64,000 nt of DNA from assembly GCF_002794255.1 (NCBI RefSeq), contig NZ_PGGW01000067.1, positions 372,001 to 436,000 on the forward strand. The letters run 5' to 3'. The notes beneath the pieces were generated by a model. It did no database searches. It was not told the DNA's origin and saw nothing but the letters and a program-made list of their open reading frames with translations. A program made the translations under genes and the position numbers. Shown in pieces: positions 15,907 through 24,180 of the stretch (positions within the stretch are counted from its first letter, which is position 1; every line of letters begins with the position of its first letter). Origin of the DNA: Streptomyces carminius (lineage in GTDB: Bacteria; Actinomycetota; Actinomycetes; Streptomycetales; Streptomycetaceae).

Positions 15907-17670
15907 TCACCCGCCCGCCGTGCGGACGCGGCGGTGGACGCGGGCCTCCCAAGGGGTGAGGGTGACGGCGGGGAAGGTCAGGGGGGCGCCGCCCGGGTGG
16001 TTGGTGAGCAGGAGCTCGGTGCCCGCCCAGCCGTCCGGGGCGGGGCAGCGGGCGGGTTCCGAACTGAGATTGGCGAGCACGAGGAGCTCGGTGACCTCGC
16101 CCGGGGCGGGCTCGTGGCGGCGGAGGAAGGCCCAGATCCGCTCGTCATCCGGTAGCAGCAGGGTGAAGTCGCCGAAGGCGACGGCCGGTTCGGTGTGCCG
16201 CAGTCCGATCAGCCGGCGGTGGTGGTGGAAGACGGAGGCCGGGTCGGCGCGCTGGGCCGCGGCGTTGATCTCGGTGTGGTCGGGGTTGACGGGCAGCCAG
16301 GGCGTGCCGGTGGTGAAGCCGGCGTGGGCGGTGGCGTCCCACTGCACGGGGGTGCGGGCGTTGTCGCGGCCCATCACGCGCAGCGCGTCCAGCACCTCCG
16401 CCGGGTCGGCGCCGTGGGCGGTCTCCTCCGCGTGGTGGCGGAGCGACTCCAGGTCGCGGAAGTCGTGGATCGAGGCGAACGGGGCGTTGGTCATGCCCAG
16501 TTCGTCGCCCTGGTAGACGTACGGGGTGCCGCGGTGCAGGTGCAGCACGGTGGCCAGGGCGGTGGCCGAGCGCGTCCGGTGGCGTGGGCTGTCGTCGCCG
16601 AAGCGGGAGACGGCGCGCGGCTGGTCGTGGTTGCCCCAGTACAGGCTGTTCCAGCCCACCTCGCCCAGCCCTTCCTGCCAGCGGGCCATCGTCGCCTTCA
16701 GCTCCGGCAGCCGCAGCGGGCGCGGGTCGAACTTGCCGCCGGGACCGTGGTCGAGCCCGACGTGCTCGAAGGTGAACACCATGTCGACCTCGGCCCGCGC
16801 CGGGTCGGTGAACAGCCGTGCCTGCTCGACGGTCACTCCCGGCATCTCACCGACCGTCAGCAGCGTTCCGGGGTGGGGCGCGAACACCTCGCGGTGCATC
16901 TCGGCCAGGTACTCGTGGATGCGCGGACCGCAGACGTAGTACGGGGAGCCGTCGCCCCACCGGCCGCCCCCGGGCACCTCGCCGTCGGGCAGGGCCGGGT
17001 CCTTGGAGACCAGGTTGATGACGTCCATCCGGAAGCCGTCGACGCCGCGCTCCAGCCACCAGCGCATCATGGCGTACACCGCCTGCCGGACCCGGGGGTT
17101 CTCCCAGTTCAGATCGGGCTGCTTCCGGGAGAAGAGGTGCAGGTAGTACTCGCCGCTCGCCGGGTCGTACTCCCAGGCCGGACCGGAGAAGAACGAGCCC
17201 CAGTTGTTCGGTTCGGCGCCCGGGGTGCCGGGGACGGTGCCCGGCCGGGCCGGGCGCCACCAGTACCAGTCGCGCGCCGGACCGCCGGGACCGCCGTCCC
17301 GGGAGGAGACGAACCACGGGTGTTCGTCGCTGGTGTGGTTGACGACCAGGTCCATGATCAGCCGCATGCCGCGCGCGTGCACCGCGGCCAGCAGTTCGTC
17401 GAAGTCCTCCAGGGTGCCGAAGAGCGGATCGATGCCGCGGTAGTCGCTGATGTCGTATCCGTTGTCGTCGTGCGGGGACGGGTACACCGGGGAGAGCCAC
17501 AGCACGTCGACGCCCAACTCGACGAGATGGTCCAGTCGTCGGGTGATGCCGCGCAGGTCGCCGACGCCGTCGCCGTCGGAGTCGGCGAAGCTGCGCGGAT
17601 AGATCTGGTAGACGACGGCGGTCTTCCACCACGGCTCATCGGCGTTGACGGTCACGGTCGAACCTCGCAT
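15907..17670 (-). CDS. GH13 alpha-glucosidase / oligo-1,6-glucosidase
   Basis: A 587-residue cytosolic GH13 enzyme that would hydrolyse short alpha-glucosides from starch or trehalose-like sugars. It opens with WWKTAVVYQIYPRSFADSDG. Catalytic residues are the nucleophile Asp in GVDGFRMDVINLV, the acid Glu in LLTVGEMPGV and the third Asp in YWGNHDQPRAVSRFG. Family-level match is strong and length is normal. The ATG at 17670 is used; the GTG at 17655, five codons in, has a better-placed GAGG and may be the real start. No sugar transporter is adjacent. Confidence 0.92.
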   Translation of the reverse strand: MRGSTVTVNADEPWWKTAVVYQIYPRSFADSDGDGVGDLRGITRRLDHLVELGVDVLWLSPVYPSPHDDNGYDISDYRGIDPLFGTLEDFDELLAAVHARGMRLIMDLVVNHTSDEHPWFVSSRDGGPGGPARDWYWWRPARPGTVPGTPGAEPNNWGSFFSGPAWEYDPASGEYYLHLFSRKQPDLNWENPRVRQAVYAMMRWWLERGVDGFRMDVINLVSKDPALPDGEVPGGGRWGDGSPYYVCGPRIHEYLAEMHREVFAPHPGTLLTVGEMPGVTVEQARLFTDPARAEVDMVFTFEHVGLDHGPGGKFDPRPLRLPELKATMARWQEGLGEVGWNSLYWGNHDQPRAVSRFGDDSPRHRTRSATALATVLHLHRGTPYVYQGDELGMTNAPFASIHDFRDLESLRHHAEETAHGADPAEVLDALRVMGRDNARTPVQWDATAHAGFTTGTPWLPVNPDHTEINAAAQRADPASVFHHHRRLIGLRHTEPAVAFGDFTLLLPDDERIWAFLRRHEPAPGEVTELLVLANLSSEPARCPAPDGWAGTELLLTNHPGGAPLTFPAVTLTPWEARVHRRVRTAGG

Positions 17671-17737
17671 CCCCGGCGGTGCGTCCCATCCGGGGAGGAC
17701 GCCTACCCGGACGGTACGGGTGTGACGCGCACGGGTC

Positions 17738-18475
17738 TCACGGGCACCGGTAGGTGAAGTCCGCGTCCGCCGCGCGGCTGCCGGGGGAGAGGATCTCCAG
17801 CCGGGCGGAGGCCCGCCGGACGCCCTCGCCGCGGAAGGTCCACAGCAGATGCAGCCGCGCCTCCCGCTGCCCCCGGGCGACCTTCTCCTCCAGGACACCG
17901 GAGGAGGCGCCGCCGTCGCGCAGCCAGCGGTAGCGGATCGTCCCGGACCACCCGTTGGTGGTCACCACGCCCACCACGTCGGCGGTGCCGTCACACCCGG
18001 GGCCGGCGGGGTCGGCGCGCACCGCCATCTGGTGGACCGTCAGCTCCGGGCCCAGCCACTGCCAGGCCGGGTACGCCAGGACGGCCGCCAGGAGGGCGGC
18101 GGCCGGGGCCCACCGGCGCGGCCGGCGGCGGATCGTACCGGCGGCCGGACGGCCGTGCGGCCGGGTGCCGGCGGCGGTCGCCGGGGCCGGGACGGTTCCG
18201 GAGCGGGGCACTCCCGGCCCGATGCGCAGCACCCCGCCCGCCGGGCCGCCGCCCGCCGGGTCCGCGAGGTGGGCGGTGGGGGTGTCATGGCGGGGCGGGC
18301 CGGGCTCCGGGGTCGGAGTCCGGACCCAGTGGGTGCCCAGGAGAGTCGCGCTGTAGGTGTCGTCATCGGGGGAGGGCGCGGGGGCCGGCGGGTCGTCCCC
18401 GGCACGGCGCGCGCGGGGCGGCCGGCGGGGCCGTTCCCCGTCGTCCGCGCAGTGCCGGTGCTCTCCGCCGTTCAA
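17738..18475 (-). CDS. Membrane-anchored protein coupled to the Ser/Thr kinase gene
   Basis: A 245-residue protein of unknown function: about 110 residues of Pro/Gly/Arg-rich cytosolic sequence, one transmembrane segment (AALLAAVLAYPAWQWLG) and a C-terminal extracellular domain of about 110 residues with a beta-rich, Ig-like look (WSGTIRYRWLRDGG, RLHLLWTFRGEG). The kinase just upstream ends in a similar domain. Its TTG start overlaps the kinase stop as TTGA, so translation is probably coupled; the start codon choice is uncertain. Likely a partner or substrate of the kinase. Confidence 0.65.
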   Translation of the reverse strand: MNGGEHRHCADDGERPRRPPRARRAGDDPPAPAPSPDDDTYSATLLGTHWVRTPTPEPGPPRHDTPTAHLADPAGGGPAGGVLRIGPGVPRSGTVPAPATAAGTRPHGRPAAGTIRRRPRRWAPAAALLAAVLAYPAWQWLGPELTVHQMAVRADPAGPGCDGTADVVGVVTTNGWSGTIRYRWLRDGGASSGVLEEKVARGQREARLHLLWTFRGEGVRRASARLEILSPGSRAADADFTYRCP

Positions 18476-20211
18476 CGCAGGTCACACTGCCGGGTGAGGA
18501 TCTGCTGGAAGGAGCCTCCGCCGGTGGCGGCCGGATCGGTCGAGGCGCTCACGCCCCAGTAGCAGCCGCGGCCGCCGAAGGTGTGGCCGACGGTGAGGCT
18601 GTAGGCGGTGTCGCCGCTCAGCCGGTAGGTGCGAGTGCCGTCCCGGGCGCCCGGTGTGCCCCTGGTGTCGCCGAGGTGCCAGCCGACGGTCAGGGTCACC
18701 GGGCCGGTCCCGCTGGTGGCCACCCGCACGGTCGCGGTGGCGGTGGTGGCGCCGGTCTGGGTCAGGCCGGCGGCCGTCACCGTGCGGACCTCCGTCGCGG
18801 CGGAGGGCTCGCCGGAGTCCGGGACCCCGTCGTCCCCGTCGCTCCCGTCGTCCCCCTCATCCTCGTCCGTGCCGTCCGTGCCGTCCGTGGTGGTACCGGT
18901 CGTGGTGGCGCCGGTCTCCGTCCCACCGTGGGCGGTGCCGTCCGTGGCGGTGCCGGCGGTCCCCCCGTCCGTCGCGCCGTCGTCCGTGCCGCCCTCCGGG
19001 GTGGGGTGGGCGGACGGCGCGGACGATGCGGACGACGCCGATGACGCGGACGGCGCTGCGGACGGTGAGCCCGTCCCGCCCGTCGTCGCCGTCCGGCCGG
19101 ACGGTTCCCCGGCTCCGCCGGGCTCCGCGCCGGCCGTGGTCACGGCGCGGACGGTGTCCGCGCCGTTCCCGCCTCCGGAGGCGACCGCCGCCACGGCCAG
19201 CACCCCGGCCACGGCCAGTACACCCGCGCCGATCAGCCGGCCGTGCCGCCCCGGCAGACCGGCGGCCCGGCCGCCCCCGCCTCCGCCCAGGACGGTGACG
19301 GCCGCGTCGGCGACCCCGGCCGCGCCCCCCTGTGCCAGGGGGAACAGCAGCGGCAGCAGGGCGGCCAGCGCGGCCAGCGCGCGACGGCCGCGCTCCTCCC
19401 AGTCCGCCCCGTACGCCGTGGCCGCCGCCGACTCCAGTTCGGCGGCGAAGGCCGCCGCGTCGTGCGGCCGCTGCCCGGATTCCTTGGCCAGCCCGCGCCG
19501 GACCAGGTCGCGCACCGGTCCGGGCACCCGTTCGGCGGGCACGGGCGCGCTGATGTGCCGTACGGCCAGCTCGGCGATGCTCTCGCCCGGGTAGGGGGGC
19601 TCACCGGTCAGGCACTCGTAGAAGGTCGCGGTCGCCGCGTAGACGTCGGTGGCCGGTGAGGCGGGCCCGCCGTTCCACTGCTCCGGCGCCATGTAGAGCG
19701 GGGTGCCCGAGGACCCGCCGGGGGCGCCGTCCCGGGTGGCGATGCCGAAGTCCACCAGCTTGGACGAACCGTCCGCCGCGACCAGGACGTTCGCCGGCTT
19801 GTAGTCGCGGTGCACCACACCGGCCCGGTGGGCGGCGGCCAGACCCAGCAGCGAGCCCTTGAGGAGGGCCAGGGCCGCCTCCGGGCCGGTGGGCCCCGCT
19901 CGGCGCAGCAGCGCGCGCAGCGCGACGCCGTCCACCAGTTCCATCACGATCGCTGCGCCGGGCCGCGCGCCGTCCCGTGACTCGACGTACTCGTACAGGC
20001 CCGTGACATACGGCGAGCGCAGGTCGCCCAGCAGCCGGGCCTCGGCGCGGAAGGCGCGCAGGAAGTCCCCGTCGTCCAGCAGCGTCTCGCCGAGGTACTT
20101 CACGGCCACCTGTGTGCCGGTGGCCTCGTGCACGGCCAGTACGACGCGTCCGCTCGCGCCGGAGCCCAGCTCGCGCAGCTCCCCGTACCCCGGCACCGTC
20201 CATCCGGTCAT
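18472..20211 (-). CDS. Receptor-like Ser/Thr protein kinase (PASTA-less)
   Basis: A 579-residue transmembrane kinase. The kinase domain fills about residues 5-265: ELGSGASGRVVLA (Gly loop), VAVKYL (Lys), VVHRDYKPANVLV (catalytic loop), LVDFGIATRDG and LYMAPEQWNG. A transmembrane helix follows near residue 320 (GAGVLAVAGVLAVAAVAS). The outer part is a long low-complexity Thr/Ser/Gly/Asp linker and a C-terminal beta-rich domain with a Cys pair (GRGCYWGVS, TRQCDLR). HRDYKP replaces the usual HRDLKP. The ATG at 20211 was preferred over a GTG three codons upstream. The signal sensed is unknown. Confidence 0.9.
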   Translation of the reverse strand: MTGWTVPGYGELRELGSGASGRVVLAVHEATGTQVAVKYLGETLLDDGDFLRAFRAEARLLGDLRSPYVTGLYEYVESRDGARPGAAIVMELVDGVALRALLRRAGPTGPEAALALLKGSLLGLAAAHRAGVVHRDYKPANVLVAADGSSKLVDFGIATRDGAPGGSSGTPLYMAPEQWNGGPASPATDVYAATATFYECLTGEPPYPGESIAELAVRHISAPVPAERVPGPVRDLVRRGLAKESGQRPHDAAAFAAELESAAATAYGADWEERGRRALAALAALLPLLFPLAQGGAAGVADAAVTVLGGGGGGRAAGLPGRHGRLIGAGVLAVAGVLAVAAVASGGGNGADTVRAVTTAGAEPGGAGEPSGRTATTGGTGSPSAAPSASSASSASSAPSAHPTPEGGTDDGATDGGTAGTATDGTAHGGTETGATTTGTTTDGTDGTDEDEGDDGSDGDDGVPDSGEPSAATEVRTVTAAGLTQTGATTATATVRVATSGTGPVTLTVGWHLGDTRGTPGARDGTRTYRLSGDTAYSLTVGHTFGGRGCYWGVSASTDPAATGGGSFQQILTRQCDLR

Positions 20212-20397
20212 CGACCCCACCCCCCGGGAACCGGCCGGGCGCCCCCACGCCCCGCCGTCACCGTCTCAGACACCCGGGTCGGGGTGCGCGGTTCCCGCCC
20301 GCCGGCCGCATGCGGAGCGCGGGAACGGGTACGGCGTCCTGCTGCACCCCTGTGGACCACAGGGGGAGCGCACAGGCAGCACAGTGAGGAGACCGCG

Positions 20398-20604
20398 ATG
20401 ACCATGCCCGAGGAGAGCCGTCCCAAGACCGAGAAGACCGACCAGGTCGTCTTCGACGAACAGGGCGAGGACTCGGCCCGCCGGGCGGAGGCGGCCAACA
20501 AGGGCCGGGGGAACGTCGGACGGGAGCTGGAGGACGCCATGTCCGAGGCCGGTGTGGACCGCGAGGACCTCACCGGGGAGCAGGAGGAGGGCGGCCGCCG
20601 GTAG
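20398..20604 (+). CDS. Small acidic hydrophilic protein, unknown function
   Basis: A 68-residue, highly charged protein (MTMPEESRPKTEKTDQVVFD) with no Cys and no membrane segment, probably disordered. GAGGAG lies 7 bases before the ATG and the frame ends cleanly before a strong hairpin, so I accept it as a real gene. It is convergent with the DUF2795 gene. I do not recognise a family. Confidence 0.6.
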   Translation: MTMPEESRPKTEKTDQVVFDEQGEDSARRAEAANKGRGNVGRELEDAMSEAGVDREDLTGEQEEGGRR

Positions 20605-20620
20605 ACCGGCCGCGCCGTGC

Positions 20621-20672
20621 GGCACCCGCGCCGGGGCGCGGCCGGTGGACGGCCGCGCCCCGGGCGGGTGCC
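20621..20672. terminator. Large bidirectional hairpin between convergent small genes
   Basis: Inner perfect 14-base arms (20631-20644, 20650-20663) and an outer 8-base pairing (20621-20628 with 20665-20672) across a small internal loop. Confidence 0.8.
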
Positions 20673-20687
20673 GGCGGTTCGGCGCAG

Positions 20688-20888
20688 TCAGTCGCCCTTG
20701 TTGAAGACCGCCCTGCTCACGTCGTCCGGACCGTCGAAGCGGTCCTTCTTCAGCGCGGAGAGCTCCTCGACCACCTCGTCCTTCGCGCCCTTCTTCTTCG
20801 CGTGCTCGACCAGGGCGCCGCGGTCGGCGGGGTAGTCCATGCCGCCCAGTGCCTTCTGCAGTTCGATCGGGTTGTTCAGCTTGCCCAT
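20688..20888 (-). CDS. DUF2795 domain protein
   Basis: A 66-residue DUF2795 protein (NPIELQKALGGMDYPADRG, then a Lys-rich helix and a C-terminal DGPDDVSRAVF). These small alpha-helical proteins are widespread in actinobacteria and often lie with stress genes; their role is unknown. GGGAGG precedes the ATG by 6 bases. It is followed by the shared hairpin at 20621-20672. Confidence 0.85.
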   Translation of the reverse strand: MGKLNNPIELQKALGGMDYPADRGALVEHAKKKGAKDEVVEELSALKKDRFDGPDDVSRAVFNKGD

Positions 20889-20950
20889 CGAGTGCCTCCC
20901 GTCTTGTTCGGGTGGCCGGGGTACCCGGTGGCACGGGCGGCATGCACGTA

Positions 20951-20989
20951 CGGCCCCCGGCCCGCCCTTTCGGGGCGGGCCGGGGGCCG
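20951..20989 (-). terminator. Hairpin terminator after the DEAD-box helicase gene
   Basis: Perfect 17-base arms (20951-20967, 20973-20989) around TTTCG, 22 bases past the helicase stop. Confidence 0.8.
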
Positions 20990-21011
20990 GGAAGCGCGGT
21001 GCCGGATTCCG

Positions 21012-22478
21012 TCAGGCGGCGCGGCGGGGGCGGCCGCGTCCGCGTCCGGTCCGGCCCGCGGCGGGGGCCGGGGCGGCCGTACGCCGGGCGCGGGCCGGGC
21101 GGCGGGCTCCCGGCCGGCCGCCGGCGCCGCGCGGGGGCTCCCCGGCGGCCGGCGGGTTGAGGACGACCGGAACCCCGGACGGAGCCCTCGCACCGGTGAT
21201 GCGCGCCAGTTCCGGGTCGCTGGAGCGCACCACGGTGACGTGCGGCGTCACCCCCGCCCCGGCCATCAGGCGTTCGACGTCACGGCGCTGGTCGGGGGTG
21301 ACCAGGGTGACGACGCTGCCGGACTCCCCGGCCCGGGCGGTGCGGCCGCCGCGGTGCAGGTAGTCCTTGGGGTCGGCGGGCGGATCCACGTTGACGACCA
21401 GGTCGAGGTTGTCGACATGGATGCCGCGGGCTGCCACGTCGGTGGCCACCAGGACCGTGGCGTGCCCGGACCGGAACTGCTCCAGGGTGCGGTTGCGCTG
21501 GTTCTGGGACTTCCCGCCGTGCAGCGCGGCGGCCCGTACGCCGTCGGCCAGCAGCCGCCGGGTCAGCCGGTCGGCGGAGCGCTTGGTGTGCACGAACATG
21601 ATCACGCGGCCCTCGCGGGCGGCGATACGGGCGGTGGCCGCCTGCTTGTCGTCGACGCTCACCCGCAGCAGGTGGTGCTCCATCGTGGTGACGGCGCCCG
21701 CCGGGGGGTCCACCGAGTGGACCACCGGATCGGTCAGGAAGCGCCGCACGAGCCGGTCCACGTCCCGGTCCAGGGTGGCGGAGAACAGCATCCGCTGGCC
21801 GTCCGGGCGCACCTGGTCCAGCAGTGCGGTGACCTGCGGCAGGAAGCCCATGTCGGCCATCCGGTCGGCCTCGTCCAGCACGGTGGTGCGGACCTCGTCC
21901 AGCCGGCAGTGGCCGCGCTCGACCAGGTCCGCGAGACGCCCGGGGGTCGCGACGACCACCTCGGCGCCGCTCTTGAGGGCGGCCGCCTGGCGGCCGATCG
22001 ACAGCCCGCCCACCACGGTGGCCGGCCGCAGCCGGACGGCACGGGCGTACGGGGCGAGGGCGTCGGTGACCTGCTGGGCCAGTTCCCGGGTGGGCACGAG
22101 CACCAGGGCCAGAGGGCGGCCCGGTCTGGCGCGCTGCCCGGCGGTGCGGGCGAGCAGGGCCAACCCGAAGGCGAGGGTCTTGCCCGAGCCGGTCTGGCCG
22201 CGGCCCAGGACGTCGCGGCCGGCCAGTGAGTCGGGCAGGGCGGCCGCCTGGATCGGGAACGGCACGGTGACGCCCTCGTGCCCGAGGGTCTCCAGCAGCG
22301 GGGCGGGCATCGCCAGCTCGGCGAACGAGGCGGCCGGGGGCAGCCCCGGGGTGCCGGTCACCGTGGCGGGCGCCGCACGGGGCGGGGAGCCCTCATGTCC
22401 GCGGACACGGGGGCGGGCCGGGGCCGCGGCGCGGGACGGCCGGCGGCGGGCGGAACGGGCGGTGGGATTCGCGGGCAT
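21012..22478 (-). CDS. DEAD-box ATP-dependent RNA helicase
   Basis: A 488-residue RNA helicase. All motifs are visible in order: Q-motif PFPIQAAALP, GRGQTGSGKTLAFG (I), VPTRELAQQV (Ia), LDEADRMADMG (II), LFSATLD (III), VATDVAARGIHVDN (V) and HRGGRTARAGESG (VI). A basic, low-complexity C-terminal tail (Arg/Gly/Pro) probably binds RNA. The ATG at 22478 keeps a normal N-terminus; the frame runs 50 codons further upstream through low-complexity sequence. It follows a cold-shock protein gene in the same direction, beyond a strong hairpin, and such helicases act with Csps on structured mRNA in the cold. Confidence 0.94.
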   Translation of the reverse strand: MPANPTARSARRRPSRAAAPARPRVRGHEGSPPRAAPATVTGTPGLPPAASFAELAMPAPLLETLGHEGVTVPFPIQAAALPDSLAGRDVLGRGQTGSGKTLAFGLALLARTAGQRARPGRPLALVLVPTRELAQQVTDALAPYARAVRLRPATVVGGLSIGRQAAALKSGAEVVVATPGRLADLVERGHCRLDEVRTTVLDEADRMADMGFLPQVTALLDQVRPDGQRMLFSATLDRDVDRLVRRFLTDPVVHSVDPPAGAVTTMEHHLLRVSVDDKQAATARIAAREGRVIMFVHTKRSADRLTRRLLADGVRAAALHGGKSQNQRNRTLEQFRSGHATVLVATDVAARGIHVDNLDLVVNVDPPADPKDYLHRGGRTARAGESGSVVTLVTPDQRRDVERLMAGAGVTPHVTVVRSSDPELARITGARAPSGVPVVLNPPAAGEPPRGAGGRPGARRPARARRTAAPAPAAGRTGRGRGRPRRAA

Positions 22479-22615
22479 GCGGAAGGGACCTTCCTCGGGG
22501 TGGCACGTACCGAGGAAGACCCCGCGGGCACAGCCGCGGGGGAATCGAGGGGACGAGCCGGGGGAGCGGAACCCGCCGGGACGTGGAGCCGGGGGGCGGG
22601 AATCCGTGGAACATG

Positions 22616-22647
22616 CCGGGGCCCGCACCCTGAGGTGCGGGCCCCGG
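22616..22647 (-). terminator. Hairpin terminator after the cold-shock gene
   Basis: Perfect 14-base arms (22616-22629, 22634-22647) around CTGA, 62 bases past the csp stop. Some read-through could feed the helicase gene. Confidence 0.8.
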
Positions 22648-22709
22648 TACGTGTGACGCCACGGGGGGCGGGCGCCGGATGACGCTCCGCTGGATGGGCG
22701 CTCGGGGGC

Positions 22710-22913
22710 TCAGGCGGGGAGGATGTTCTCCGCCTGCGGGCCCTTCTGGCCCTGGGTGACGTCGAAGCTCACCTTCTGGCCCTCGTGGAGCTCACGGAAG
22801 CCCTGGGTGGCGATGTTCGAGTAGTGGGCGAAGACGTCGGCGCCGCCGCCGTCCTGCTGGATGAAGCCGAAACCCTTTTCGGCGTTGAACCACTTCACGG
22901 TACCGGTGGCCAT
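22710..22913 (-). CDS. Cold-shock protein (CspA family)
   Basis: A 67-residue CSD protein, the usual length. It carries both RNA-binding motifs: RNP1 as KGFGFIQQDGG and RNP2 as VFAHYSNI. It binds single-stranded RNA and DNA and acts as an RNA chaperone. The start is the ATG before ATGTVKWFNAEKG; a longer frame upstream overlaps the leader. The leader holds a hairpin with a U-rich tract, so expression is probably controlled after transcription starts. Confidence 0.96.
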   Translation of the reverse strand: MATGTVKWFNAEKGFGFIQQDGGGADVFAHYSNIATQGFRELHEGQKVSFDVTQGQKGPQAENILPA

Positions 22914-23003
22914 GTCGTTCTCCTCCATGTCGGGGCAGGAACGGAGGACCGCGCTGCGCGGAACTCCGAGTCGCCGCAATGAGACCCCGCCGGAAGAGCC
23001 GGA

Positions 23004-23043
23004 AAAACAAAACGCGCCCGAAGGTTACGAACCGTCAGGCGCG
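23004..23043 (-). promoter_or_regulatory. Attenuator-like hairpin plus U-tract in the csp leader
   Basis: On the minus strand, CGCGCC and GGTT pair with AACC and GGCGCG (23013-23043, 3-base loop and small internal loops) and are followed at once by TTTTGTTTTT (23003-23012). A U-tract after a hairpin is rare in this genome and looks like an intrinsic terminator placed about 100 bases before the csp start codon. It may be a temperature-sensitive attenuator or the end of a short leader RNA. Confidence 0.5.
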
Positions 23044-23126
23044 CACAACGTTCATGGGTACCAGAACTGCAACTGAGGTCAGGCTAACACAGCCACCGGA
23101 GCCGGCGGCGGGGAGGGGAGGGCCAA

Positions 23127-23160
23127 GGAGGGGAGGGCCGCCCGGGCGGCCCTCCCCTCC
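23127..23160 (-). terminator. 34-base perfect palindrome after the dehydratase gene
   Basis: 17-base perfect arms with no loop, 8 bases past the stop of the DHDPS-family gene at 23168. Confidence 0.75.
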
Positions 23161-23167
23161 CCGGCCG

Positions 23168-24172
23168 TCACCGCGCCGTCACCAGGCGCAGACCGTGGTC
23201 GACGAGCTTCTCCAGCCGGTCCAGATGTGCCGGAGTGGGGTCCATCAGCGGTGCGCGGACTCCGCCCACGGGCAGCCCGCGCATCCGCACCCCCGCCTTG
23301 ACCAGGGACACGGCGTAGCCGGGCACCTCGTTGCGCAGGGTGACCAGCGGGACGAAGAACTCGTCGAGCAGCAGCCGCGCCCGGGCGTCGTCCCCGCCGG
23401 TGAACGCCCGGTGGAAGTCCAGGGCGACCTCCGGGGCGAAGGCGAAGGCGGCCGAGGAGTACAGGGGGACTCCCACGGCCCGGTAGGCGTGCATGGTCAT
23501 CTCGGCGGTGGGCAGCCCGTTGAAGAAGAGGAAGTCCTCGCCCGCCTCGCGCCGCACCGCGCGCACGATGCGGTGCATCAGTTCCATGTCGCCCAGACCG
23601 TCCTTGATCCCGATGACACCGGGCAGCCGGGTGAGCTCGGCGGCGCTGTGCGGGGTGAGGACGGCGTTGGCCCGCTGGTAGACGATGACCGGCAGGGCGG
23701 AGGCGGCGGCGACCTCCTCGACGTACCGCAGGAGTCCCTGCGGGGGGCTGGACACCAGGTAGGGCGGCAGCAGCAGCAGTCCGTCGGCGCCGACCCGCTC
23801 GGCGCACCGCGCCTGGGACCGGGCGATCGGCAGCGGGCCGCCCGCGGCGGCGTAGACCGGGACCCGTCCGGCGGTGGCCGCCACGGCCACCCGGGTGCAG
23901 ACCTCGATCTCCTCCAGGGAGAGCGCGGGGAACTCGCCGGTGCCGCAGGCGACGAACACCGCGCCCGCCCCGGCCTTCACCCCGTCGTCGACGTGCCGGG
24001 CCAGGAGGTCCTCGTCGACCTCCCCGGCGGGGGTGAAGGGTGTGACGGGGAAGAACAGCAGGCCGTCGAGTTGCCGCTCGCCCCCCTCCCGGGCCGGCCG
24101 CCCGGCGGTGCCCGTACGGGTGTCCCCGTGAGGGGCGGTGAGTGTGTCGGGTGCGTCCATGGGTGTGGTCAT
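23168..24172 (-). CDS. 5-dehydro-4-deoxyglucarate dehydratase
   Basis: A 334-residue member of the DHDPS/NAL superfamily. It dehydrates and decarboxylates 5-dehydro-4-deoxy-D-glucarate to 2-oxoglutarate semialdehyde in the aldarate pathway. The Schiff-base Lys is in PGVIGIKDGLGDM, the Tyr in LPVIVYQRANAV, and ACGTGEFPALS is the substrate loop typical of this subgroup rather than of DapA. The ATG at 24172 lies 8 bases after the permease stop, with AAGGAG almost touching it; the ATG 4 codons later (24160) may be used instead. Last gene of the ABC operon. Confidence 0.85.
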   Translation of the reverse strand: MTTPMDAPDTLTAPHGDTRTGTAGRPAREGGERQLDGLLFFPVTPFTPAGEVDEDLLARHVDDGVKAGAGAVFVACGTGEFPALSLEEIEVCTRVAVAATAGRVPVYAAAGGPLPIARSQARCAERVGADGLLLLPPYLVSSPPQGLLRYVEEVAAASALPVIVYQRANAVLTPHSAAELTRLPGVIGIKDGLGDMELMHRIVRAVRREAGEDFLFFNGLPTAEMTMHAYRAVGVPLYSSAAFAFAPEVALDFHRAFTGGDDARARLLLDEFFVPLVTLRNEVPGYAVSLVKAGVRMRGLPVGGVRAPLMDPTPAHLDRLEKLVDHGLRLVTAR

Positions 24173-24180
24173 CTCCTTGC

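Noticed and set aside
18780..19100. Repetitive DNA in the kinase gene that looked like a tandem repeat array
   Set aside because: It encodes the Thr/Ser/Gly/Asp linker of the kinase; the repeats are irregular and explained by codon use.
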